A stretch of DNA of 8,113 bases from NCBI GenBank assembly GCA_029570245.1, contig JAKQSH010000344.1, positions 1 through 8,113 on the forward strand, in the 5' to 3' direction. The position numbers and the translations under genes are program-made. The notes beneath the pieces were generated by a model that ran no database searches, was not told the DNA's origin, and was given only the letters and a program-made list of their open reading frames with translations. Of this stretch, positions 1 to 6,565 are shown one piece after another (the stretch's first letter is position 1; each line of letters starts with the position of its first letter). This DNA is from Deltaproteobacteria bacterium (lineage in GTDB: Bacteria > Myxococcota_A > SURF-8).

Positions 1-1241
1 CCGATCATGAAGTACAGCTTTACGTGCCGCCAGCCAAGCTCAGCAATTTTTTCAATCGAAGCCAGCAACTCAGCTTCACTGTTGCCCTTGTTTATCACGG
101 CACGCAAACGGTCTGTAGCGGCTTCAGGGGCAAGAGTAAACCCGCCCTTGCGCCCGCGCTCCATCTGCCGCACGAGTTCGGGAGTGATGCCTTCAACTCG
201 CAGTGAAGGCAATTGCACACTAATATTGCGGCTTTCGTATGCAGCGTATATTTCGGACATGACATATTCGAGACAGGCGTAATCACTGGCAGAAAGCGAC
301 AGCAGGCCAAGCGTGTCATGCCCGCCCGCTTCGATGCCGGCGCCGGCCATTTCGATGACCTTCTGAGGGCTGCGCTGACGGGTGGGCCTGTAAATCATTC
401 CGGCCTGACAGAAACGACAGCCGCGCGAACAGCCGCGCTGAATTTCGACCGCATAGCGATCATGTACCGGCTCAATGTTCGGAATCAGTGGAAATTCTGG
501 ATATGCAACCCTGTTGAAATCGGTCGCAATACGTCGTGTCGGCGTCGGAAGACCATTATTCAGCGGACTGACAGAGCTTATTGAGCCGTCCTCTTTGTAC
601 GCGACATCCCACAGCGACGGAACATATATTCCGTGCAGTCCAGCCAAGCCGGCAAGTCTTTCGCCGCGTGACAGGCCGCGTTTTTTTGCATCACTCAGAA
701 AATCAATAAGAGGATCAAGACCGTCCTCGGCTTCTCCAAGATAAAACGCATCAAAGAATTCAGCCATCGGTTCAGGGTTAGCAGCACCCGGCCCGCCTCC
801 GATAATTACCGGATGATTTTCCGCACGAGCGGAGGAACGCAGAGGAATGCCGGATAGGTCAAGCATCGTAAGAATGTTGCTGTAATTCAGCTCGTGCTGA
901 AGACTGAAGCCGACGAGATCGAAATTGTCGATGGAATCCAGCGACTCAAGCGCATAAAGCGGCAGACCGCAACCTCGCATGCGAGTTTCCATATCCGGCC
1001 ATGGACAATACACGCGTTCGGCCCAGCAGTCGTCGCGGCGGTTAAGAATTTGATATAAAATTTTCAGACCGATATGGCTGAATGCGACTTCGTATACGTC
1101 TGGAAACGCAAGCGCAACACGCAGGGCGACATCGGCGGAATTTTTCATAACGCAATTGGCTTCACCGCCGATATAACGGGCAGGCTTCTGCACTAAAGGC
1201 AGAATGGACTGCAATTTTTCGAGAGTTTCATTTCTGAACAA
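1..1241 (-). CDS. B12-binding-type radical SAM protein (TIGR03960-like), N-terminal part, runs off the left edge
   Basis: An open frame of 413 complete codons runs from 1241 to 3 and continues beyond the window. The start I chose is TTG at 1241-1239, because a GGAAGGA ribosome site lies 9 bases upstream and because recognisable family sequence (LVQKPARYIGGE) begins within the first 20 residues. The first in-frame ATG, at residue 32, would remove that block. Residues 41-160 resemble the N-terminal domain of the TIGR03960/YgiQ-like radical SAM family (ALAFPDVYEVAFSHIGLKIL, then GGGPGAANPEPMAEFFDAFYLGE). I see no clean DxHxxG cobalamin motif, so B12 binding is a family label, not something shown here. 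The radical SAM cluster motif CxxxCxxC is complete at C271, C275 and C278 (CSRGCRFCQAG), expected to hold a 4Fe-4S cluster and cleave S-adenosylmethionine. The substrate of this family is not known to me. The gene begins 2 bases after the chorismate synthase fusion and is probably its operon partner. The fold is soluble with no signal peptide. Confidence 0.88.
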   Translation of the reverse strand, partial: MFRNETLEKLQSILPLVQKPARYIGGEANCVMKNSADVALRVALAFPDVYEVAFSHIGLKILYQILNRRDDCWAERVYCPWPDMETRMRGCGLPLYALESLDSIDNFDLVGFSLQHELNYSNILTMLDLSGIPLRSSARAENHPVIIGGGPGAANPEPMAEFFDAFYLGEAEDGLDPLIDFLSDAKKRGLSRGERLAGLAGLHGIYVPSLWDVAYKEDGSISSVSPLNNGLPTPTRRIATDFNRVAYPEFPLIPNIEPVHDRYAVEIQRGCSRGCRFCQAGMIYRPTRQRSPQKVIEMAGAGIEAGGHDTLGLLSLSASDYACLEYVMSEIYAAYESRNISVQLPSLRVEGITPELVRQMERGRKGGFTLAPEAATDRLRAVINKGNSEAELLASIEKIAELGWRHVKLYFMI

Positions 1242-1243
1242 AA

Positions 1244-2560
1244 TTACTGTTCCTTCCGAGCCTGCTCAATAAGCAGATCAAGCAATTTTTCGGCGAAATC
1301 AATATCAAGCGCCAGACTGCCGGAGAATTCACGCCATTTGGCGATCAGTTCGCTTTCACGCTCACCGTCAATCACGTCCAATCCTGAATTTCGCTTGCAT
1401 GCTCCGATCTGTCTTACCAGTCCCATTCGTTCGTTGACAGCGCGCATGATGCGTTCATCGACAGCGTCTATGGCATAACGCAACTCTTCAATATCGGCCT
1501 CATGCCCAAGCAGTGCATCGTGTGCCAGCATCGCATCAGCCAGCGCCAGTGCGGCCATAGCTTCGGCAACCGGTACAATACGTGGACACAGAACCGGATC
1601 GTGCCTGCCCCACCCAGGCAACTTTACGGTAACCCCATTCACATCTATGCCGGTCTGTTCAATACCGATTGTCGGAGTGGCTTTAACGGCGATCTGCATG
1701 CATATTTCGTCACCAGTCGAAAAGCCGCCTGAAATGCCGCCGGCGTTGTTTGTCTCGAATTTGAAGGAATCGGCGAACTGGTCGTTGGCTTGGCTGCCGC
1801 GCATCGTAGCGAATTCGAATCCCTTGCCGAAACCGACGGCTTTCACTCCGCCTATTGACAGCATAGCAGCGGCCAGACGCGCGTCAAGCTTGCCGAAAAC
1901 AGGATCACCCCATCCAGCCGGAACGTTACGGATTTTAATATCGACAATTCCACCAATGGAATCTCCCGCATCCCGGACGTTTTCAACCAGTTTTTCCATT
2001 TGTTCAGCGGCATCCGGGTCGGCGCAGCGTAATGGATTGCGTTCAATAAAATCTTCTTCGAATCTGTACGCTTTGACTTCGCCTATCTGACTGGTACAGG
2101 CCACAATCCCGACCCCTCGTTTTTCGAGCAGTTTTTTCGCCAGCGCCCCAGCCGCCACACGCGCAGCAGTCTCACGCCCCGAAAGCCTGCCGCCGCCGCG
2201 CGGATCGTGAATGCCGTATTTCAGGAACCAGGCGAACTCTCCACGACCTGGACGGAACTTTTCTTTCAGGTGCTCGTAATCCTGCGGACGGGCATCTGTA
2301 TTCCGAATAAGCAGCGCAATCGGAGCACCGGTGGTTTTACCGTCATACACTCCCGAAAGAATTTCGACACAATCCGCCTCGTGGCGCGGAGAAACATAAA
2401 TGCTCTGACCGGGTTTACGACGGTCAAGCTCTTTCTGAATATCTTCCGTACTGAGTTCCAATCCGGGCAACACGCCGTCGATTACAACACCAAGCGCCGG
2501 TCCGTGCGACTCACCGAAGCTTGTCAGCCGGAAAAAGTTTCCATAACTGTTCGAGCTCAT
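1244..2560 (-). CDS. aroC: Bifunctional chorismate synthase / chorismate mutase (AroC::AroQ fusion)
   Basis: A 438-residue protein. Residues 1 to about 350 are chorismate synthase, the FMN-dependent enzyme that turns EPSP into chorismate: SFGESHG at 14-20 with H19, DRR at 46-48, GGGRLSGRETAARVAAGA around 122-139, and RHDP at 319-322. Residues about 356-438 are an AroQ-type chorismate mutase, which makes prephenate: by comparison with the E. coli P-protein mutase domain, R361, R378, K389, D398, R401, E402 and the final residue Q438 match the active-site set. The usual synthase is about 360 residues, so the mutase is a true C-terminal addition with almost no linker and no internal stop. The start is ATG at 2560, preceded by AGGAGG at 2567-2572; an upstream in-frame start at 2596 has no such support. 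The first 50 bases overlap aroK. Oddly, the conserved RPGHAD block reads RPGRGE (R106 in place of His). Both activities are inferred from motifs; the synthase is less certain because of R106. Confidence 0.93.
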   Translation of the reverse strand: MSSNSYGNFFRLTSFGESHGPALGVVIDGVLPGLELSTEDIQKELDRRKPGQSIYVSPRHEADCVEILSGVYDGKTTGAPIALLIRNTDARPQDYEHLKEKFRPGRGEFAWFLKYGIHDPRGGGRLSGRETAARVAAGALAKKLLEKRGVGIVACTSQIGEVKAYRFEEDFIERNPLRCADPDAAEQMEKLVENVRDAGDSIGGIVDIKIRNVPAGWGDPVFGKLDARLAAAMLSIGGVKAVGFGKGFEFATMRGSQANDQFADSFKFETNNAGGISGGFSTGDEICMQIAVKATPTIGIEQTGIDVNGVTVKLPGWGRHDPVLCPRIVPVAEAMAALALADAMLAHDALLGHEADIEELRYAIDAVDERIMRAVNERMGLVRQIGACKRNSGLDVIDGERESELIAKWREFSGSLALDIDFAEKLLDLLIEQARKEQ

Positions 2561-3041
2561 GCAGAACCTCCTGAGGGTCTCTGTTTTCAGGCTCAATTAT
2601 ACGATCTGCCAAAGCTTCGTAAAGCTCCCTGCGGGCATAAAACACTTTCTCAAGCTCAAGCACCGGATCGGCACCCGTCAGAGACGGTCTGCGGCCTTCT
2701 CTGGCGACTCGCCTTTCCAATTCCGGCAGTGAGACACTCACCCACAAAATTCGGCCCCATTCTCGCAGCATACGCCGATTATCCGAGCCTTCAATCACTC
2801 CGCCGCCGTTGGATATTATTGTTCCGTCGCGATGTTCGTCAAGCACGGCTTTCAGCACTTCATTCTCAACATCGCGAAAATATCTCCATCCTTCCTCGGA
2901 AACCAGGTCTTCTATATTTCTGCCAGAGCGCCTCTCGATCTCTTCATCAAGATCAATGAAAACAGCTCCGACAGCTTCAGCCCACAATCTCCCCCAATGA
3001 CTTTTTCCTGCTCCCCGCATACCTATCAGAGACCAGTTCAC
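2511..3041 (-). CDS. aroK: Shikimate kinase
   Basis: A 176-residue protein of normal size for shikimate kinase, which uses ATP to make shikimate 3-phosphate, the fifth step of the shikimate pathway, in the cytoplasm. The P-loop GMRGAGKS is at 7-14. Shikimate-binding residues are visible: D32 (with D30, in FIDLDEE), R56 (YFRDVE), the GGG at 79-81, and R138 (ARRELY). The lid arginine is in GRRPSL at 116-121. The start is GTG at 3041-3039; its GTGA overlaps the aroDE stop by 4 bases, and a GGAGG lies 7 bases upstream at 3049-3053. The next in-frame methionine, residue 8, lies inside the P-loop and cannot be the start. The 3' end overlaps the chorismate synthase start by 50 bases, so the last 16 residues, beyond the conserved fold, share DNA with the next gene. 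Nothing essential is missing. Confidence 0.95.
   Translation of the reverse strand: MNWSLIGMRGAGKSHWGRLWAEAVGAVFIDLDEEIERRSGRNIEDLVSEEGWRYFRDVENEVLKAVLDEHRDGTIISNGGGVIEGSDNRRMLREWGRILWVSVSLPELERRVAREGRRPSLTGADPVLELEKVFYARRELYEALADRIIEPENRDPQEVLHELEQLWKLFPADKLR
2567..2572 (-). promoter_or_regulatory. Strong ribosome binding site for the chorismate synthase fusion
   Basis: The sense strand reads AGGAGG, 6 bases before the ATG at 2560, and lies inside the coding sequence of aroK. It decides the start: the longer frame opening at 2596 would place this site within the coding region and add 12 residues not seen in chorismate synthases. Confidence 0.8.
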
Positions 3042-4486
3042 GTCAGTTCCTCCAGTTCTTCAAGCGCGATTTTCCAGCCCAGCCAGAAATCCAGCTGCCC
3101 AAGCGCCTGATACTGCCACATCACTTTGCCTCCCATAGCCGCAATGGTTCCGGCTCGCCTTGCCTCAAGTACCAGACGTGTTTCCGCCGGATGCGATATT
3201 ATATCAAGAATCCTGCGCCCTTTAAGTCTTTCGATAAATGGAAAAGGCGTGCTGTCCGGGTCATCCATGCCGATCGAGGTCGAATTGACCAGCAGATCGA
3301 ATTCTATTCCACCACGATCTTCCCAGTTACAGACATCAAGCCCGAACTCCGACGCCAGTTTTTCGGCGCGCACATGCGTGCGATTACATACGCACACCTT
3401 GAAGCCGCTGCTAAGCAGAGCATAAGCGACAGCCCGCGCTGCACCGCCGGCACCCAGAAGCAGAGCATGCTGTCCATGCGGCGGCGTTCCTCCATACAAC
3501 TTTTTCAATGAACCTTCAAAACCAACGACATCCGTATTGGTGCCGCGCCAGCCGTCGGCATCGCGACACAGTGTATTTACCGCGCTTATTTTCAGTGTTC
3601 GCTCGTCAATGGAATCAAGCAGCGGAATGATTTTCTCCTTCAGAGGCTTGGTAACGCTTGCACCTGCGACACCAAGTTTTTCGGCAAGTTTCAGCAACCC
3701 CTGCGGTTCTTCGGCTATTGCGAGACTGTATGCCCCCTTGAAGTTTTTTTCGACAAAGAGCCGGTTGAAAACGTCAGGCCCGCGCGAATTGACGATCTGC
3801 GAACCGCCCATAATCAGAAAGGCTTCATCATCGTCATTGAAAGAAATTCGTCCGTTCAGTACATCGGCCAATACAGGCTGAAAATCAGCCGTTGTACTCG
3901 ATTTGTCCATCGCGATATAAGTGAAGGGCGAAGCAAAACGCCTGTACCAGAAACGCGAAATCTGTCCGGCTGCGCCGGAGGCAATCAGAATCAGCTTTCC
4001 GTCATTTTCGATATCGAGCCATTCACACAGTTCGGCGGAATCGTCAACCGGGGCAACAAACTTCCAGTAGTCGGCCTCAACAGAACGCAAACGATTGACT
4101 TCGGTGCAGACATCAGGACATCTTCTCGGAAAATGTTTCGAGAGAATTACTTTCACGCCGCAAGCTTGTGCTTTTTTTATCAGCGTGTCACGAAAATCAG
4201 GCGCAGTGTCGAATTCAACATCAATCGCCCAGGGGGTAAAATCCAGCGCTTTTTCGAACAACTGCATCCGTTCATTTTCGCAGCCTGCAAACGAGCCACC
4301 TTCTTCAGTTCTGCGGCAGGTGAATATTATTTTACGACCGGAAGACAATATCCCGGCGAAATCGGGAGGTTCGCCCAGCAAATCGGAGCGGATTTCATAA
4401 ACAAGCGGCTGCGGACATTCAACCGGCCTGGTGAGACGCTCAAGCAATTCAGTATTGCATTTTTCGTTTCCAGTAAGGCAAAGCAT
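3038..4486 (-). CDS. aroDE: Bifunctional 3-dehydroquinate dehydratase (type I) / shikimate dehydrogenase
   Basis: A 482-residue fusion that covers steps three and four of the shikimate pathway. Residues 1 to about 213 are a type I dehydroquinase: EIRSDLL at 31-37, IIFTCRRTEEGGSF at 53-66, IDVEFD at 88-93, the catalytic H118 (ILSKHF), the Schiff-base K142 (DYWKFVA), R178 (ISRFW) and Q203. Residues about 222-482 are an NADP-type shikimate dehydrogenase: VTKPLK with catalytic K283, SAVNT with N304, NTD with D319, the dinucleotide-binding GAGGAAR at 345-351, and NRT at 368-370. One substrate-contact serine of the usual S-x-S-P motif is replaced: the sequence is SRGP at 234-237, so the second serine is glycine. 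The same two-domain order is known from plants and Chlamydia. The ATG at 4486 shares one base with the xseA stop (TGATG), with a GGAGG 9 bases upstream. The overlap at the other end is with aroK. Confidence 0.95.
   Translation of the reverse strand: MLCLTGNEKCNTELLERLTRPVECPQPLVYEIRSDLLGEPPDFAGILSSGRKIIFTCRRTEEGGSFAGCENERMQLFEKALDFTPWAIDVEFDTAPDFRDTLIKKAQACGVKVILSKHFPRRCPDVCTEVNRLRSVEADYWKFVAPVDDSAELCEWLDIENDGKLILIASGAAGQISRFWYRRFASPFTYIAMDKSSTTADFQPVLADVLNGRISFNDDDEAFLIMGGSQIVNSRGPDVFNRLFVEKNFKGAYSLAIAEEPQGLLKLAEKLGVAGASVTKPLKEKIIPLLDSIDERTLKISAVNTLCRDADGWRGTNTDVVGFEGSLKKLYGGTPPHGQHALLLGAGGAARAVAYALLSSGFKVCVCNRTHVRAEKLASEFGLDVCNWEDRGGIEFDLLVNSTSIGMDDPDSTPFPFIERLKGRRILDIISHPAETRLVLEARRAGTIAAMGGKVMWQYQALGQLDFWLGWKIALEELEELT
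3049..3053 (-). promoter_or_regulatory. Ribosome binding site fixing the GTG start of aroK
   Basis: The sense strand reads GGAGG, 7 bases before the GTG at 3041. It lies within the last codons of aroDE. Together with the 4-base overlap this suggests translational coupling between aroDE and aroK. Confidence 0.7.
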
Positions 4487-5853
4487 CAGCGTTCGCCTCC
4501 TTCGCGAGTTATGGATTCAACACGCGTGACAGCCTCACCGCGATGCATGCGCACCAGCAGCTTCTGACCGACAGAAAGCGTTTCTGCATCGCGAACCACT
4601 CTGAATTTTTCGTCAAGCGCCAGCGAATAACCGCGCTCCATTACTGCTAGCGGCGACAGTGCGTTAAGCCGCGATGCCAGCGCCACAAGATTTTCTTTCG
4701 ATTTTGCAAGGAGGTGCCGTTCTGCGACATCCAACCGCTTCGACAGTTCGGACAGCCTGCCGCGCCAGAGCATACAGTGCATTGCAGGGTTGAATGCGGT
4801 CAGCATGGAAAACGAACGATCAAGCGCAGTGCGACTGTCGTCAAGCTTCTGTCTGTTTGCAGCAACAAGCCGATGCCACAGAGAATCCAGGAGCAGACGC
4901 TTGTCGGCCAGCTCCATTGCGGGCGAACGCAGGGCATGCGAAGCGCTCTTGAGCTGAAGCTTTTCTTCTGTCAGACGGCGACGCATGGACTGATGAAGCC
5001 CGGACAGATAAGCGGAAAGCTCACGTTTCAGAGCAAGATATTCCGGCACAGCCAGTTCGCCGGCCACAGATGGCGTCGCCGCTCTTACATCCGAGACGAA
5101 ATCGGCGATGGTAAAATCCACCTCATGCCCTACAGCCGAGATAACCGGAGTATCACAGTTGTATATGGTTCGGGCCAGAGATTCGTCGTTAAAGGCCCAC
5201 AGGTCTTCAATCGAGCCGCCGCCACGCCCCAGAATGATCAGATCGACATCTTCTCTGGAGTCGGCGGATTCAATAGCAGCTATTATCTGCTGCACAGCGC
5301 CCTCGCCCTGAACTAGAGTCGGAAATACAATAAGCTTAACATGAGGGTTGCGGCGATGAATAACTCGAATCATGTCGCACACTGCCGCACCGTGCGGACT
5401 TGTGACAAGTGCAATACATTGCGGAAACTGCGGAAGTCGCTTTTTGTGCGCTTCGTCAAAAAGACCCTCGTCTTCGAGTCTGACCTTAAGTTTTTCGTAC
5501 AGCTCGCGCAGACGGCCTTCACCGCGATCTTCTATCCACTCGGCAAGCAGCTGATAATTTCCGCGCGGCTCATAAACATTGATGCGTCCGCGACACTGCA
5601 CCTGCATGCCGTCTCGCGGCACAAATGGCAGCAAACGTGCCTGATTGCGAAACATCACGCATGAAATCTGCGCGCCGGAATCTTTAAGCGTAAAATAACA
5701 ATGCCCCGACTGCGCGCCAGTAAAATTGGAAATCTCTCCCTCCACCCACAAGTGAGGGAAGCCGCCTTCAAGAAGTCCCTTTATTTCGGAAGTCAACTCC
5801 GAAACTGAGAACACCCTGCGTTCGAACTTCGGCTTTTTATTAAAAATATCCAA
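4486..5853 (-). CDS. xseA: Exodeoxyribonuclease VII large subunit
   Basis: A 455-residue protein, the usual length for XseA, which with several copies of the small subunit XseB degrades single-stranded DNA to short acid-soluble oligonucleotides. The N-terminal OB-fold DNA-binding domain covers about 14-110 (VFSVSELTSEIKGLLE, WVEGEISNF, GHCYFTLKD). The catalytic core follows: VTSPHGAAVCDMIRVIHRR from 150 with probable active-site D160, LGRGGGSIEDLWAFND at 208-223, ISAVGHEVDFTIADF at 238-252 and AATPS at 258-262. A long helical region occupies about 270-395, and the C-terminal motif PLAVMERGYSLA is at 401-412. The start is TTG at 5853-5851, with an in-frame TAA two codons upstream and only a weak ribosome site (GAG). 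A GTG at residue 14 is an alternative start. No xseB gene is visible in the window. The gene heads the aromatic-pathway run and overlaps aroDE by one base. Confidence 0.94.
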   Translation of the reverse strand: MDIFNKKPKFERRVFSVSELTSEIKGLLEGGFPHLWVEGEISNFTGAQSGHCYFTLKDSGAQISCVMFRNQARLLPFVPRDGMQVQCRGRINVYEPRGNYQLLAEWIEDRGEGRLRELYEKLKVRLEDEGLFDEAHKKRLPQFPQCIALVTSPHGAAVCDMIRVIHRRNPHVKLIVFPTLVQGEGAVQQIIAAIESADSREDVDLIILGRGGGSIEDLWAFNDESLARTIYNCDTPVISAVGHEVDFTIADFVSDVRAATPSVAGELAVPEYLALKRELSAYLSGLHQSMRRRLTEEKLQLKSASHALRSPAMELADKRLLLDSLWHRLVAANRQKLDDSRTALDRSFSMLTAFNPAMHCMLWRGRLSELSKRLDVAERHLLAKSKENLVALASRLNALSPLAVMERGYSLALDEKFRVVRDAETLSVGQKLLVRMHRGEAVTRVESITREGGER

Positions 5854-5895
5854 GTGTTATCACTCACGCGCAAGTCTCTGACGCCGAAGCGCACT

Positions 5896-5930
5896 TGTCC
5901 CGCGCCGCCGGGTAACGCCGACGCGGGACA
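5896..5930 (-). other. Stem-loop (perfect 9-bp inverted repeat) between efp and xseA
   Basis: The arms TGTCCCGCG (5896-5904) and CGCGGGACA (5922-5930) are exact reverse complements around a 17-base GC-rich loop. It starts 17 bases after the efp stop in the direction of transcription. There is no T-run after it on either strand, so it is not a classical intrinsic terminator. It could be an mRNA 3'-end stabiliser or processing site, a Rho-linked end, or an operator for a promoter driving xseA. The arms are directly visible; the role is a guess. Confidence 0.5.
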
Positions 5931-5946
5931 GATATGAAATTACAGA

Positions 5947-6510
5947 TCAGTTATTCACACGCCCAAGATACGCACGGGTGCGGGTGTCGATTTTAAGATC
6001 GTCGCCTTCGTTTATGAAAAGCGGAACCTGAATCTGCATACCGCTTTCCATCGTAGCGGTCTTGGTCGCACCAGTCGCCGTATCGCCTTTAAGGCCGGGT
6101 TCGCAGTATGTGATCTTCATTACAACATGGTTGGGGAATGCGCAACCGACCGGCTTGCCGTTGAAGAACAGAATATCCACTTCAAGGTTTTCCTTGAGAA
6201 AATCCTTATCGTCGCCGATAACGTCTTCGGGAATAGTAACCTGCTCGTAGCTCTCAGTGTTCATAAACACAAAGCTGGTGCCGTCATTGTACAGATACTG
6301 CATTTTGTGCTCTTCAAGGTCCGGTTTTTTTACTTTTTCGCCAGACTTGTATGTTCGCTCGATTACGGCTCCGGTGATGAGATTCTTAAGCTTTGTGCGA
6401 GTGAAAGCACTACCTTTTCCGGGGTTTACCGCCTGGAACCAGGTGATGACATAGGGATCGCCGTCAATTTCGATTTTAAGCCCGTTGCGAAAATCAGTCG
6501 TTGAGTACAT
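5947..6510 (-). CDS. efp: Elongation factor P
   Basis: A 187-residue protein, the normal length for EF-P, which binds between the ribosomal P and E sites and promotes peptide-bond formation at polyproline stretches. All three domains are present: the N-terminal KOW-like domain (DFRNGLKIEIDGDPYVITW, then NPGKGSAFTRTKLKNL), the middle OB domain (YLYNDGTSFVFMNTESYEQ) and the C-terminal OB domain with the signature EPGLKGDTATGATKTATMESG and the ending KIDTRTRAYLGRV. The modifiable loop residue is K32 in PGKGSA. This is a lysine-type loop of the kind modified by EpmA/EpmB in E. coli, not the arginine type that is rhamnosylated by EarP; the modification enzymes are not in the window. The ATG at 6510 follows GGAAGGA by 8 bases. 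The gene starts 42 bases after the peptidase gene, a pairing also known from Bacillus (yqhT-efp). Confidence 0.97.
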   Translation of the reverse strand: MYSTTDFRNGLKIEIDGDPYVITWFQAVNPGKGSAFTRTKLKNLITGAVIERTYKSGEKVKKPDLEEHKMQYLYNDGTSFVFMNTESYEQVTIPEDVIGDDKDFLKENLEVDILFFNGKPVGCAFPNHVVMKITYCEPGLKGDTATGATKTATMESGMQIQVPLFINEGDDLKIDTRTRAYLGRVNN

Positions 6511-6545
6511 TACTTTATTCCTTCCATTTTCTCTATTAATACAAG

Positions 6546-6565
6546 GCTGGAATCAGATTTCCAGC
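6546..6565 (-). other. Small stem-loop spanning the peptidase stop codon
   Basis: GCTGGAA (6546-6552) and TTCCAGC (6559-6565) are exact reverse complements with a 6-base loop that carries the TGA stop of the peptidase gene. A further AAG/CTT pairing across a small bulge could extend it. No T-run follows. It might stabilise or tune the peptidase-efp transcript, but a 7-bp repeat can also occur by chance. Confidence 0.25.

Noticed and set aside
95..319. Minus-strand frame of 74 codons inside the left-edge gene
   Set aside because: It is in a different frame from the radical SAM protein, whose own frame runs unbroken from 1241 to the window edge.
2561..2596. N-terminal extension of 12 residues on the chorismate synthase fusion
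   Set aside because: The extension covers the AGGAGG site and part of aroK, and the family begins at the later methionine followed by the GNFFRLTSFGESHG block.
2207..2959. A 250-codon open frame on the plus strand
   Set aside because: It crosses the antisense of both the chorismate synthase and shikimate kinase genes, has no family pattern and no good ribosome site that I could see.
4714..5316. A 200-codon open frame on the plus strand
   Set aside because: It is the shadow of xseA; the minus-strand protein carries all XseA motifs in order.
5896..5930. Intrinsic terminator for efp
   Set aside because: The stem is good but no run of T follows on either strand, so I list it only as a stem-loop of unknown role.
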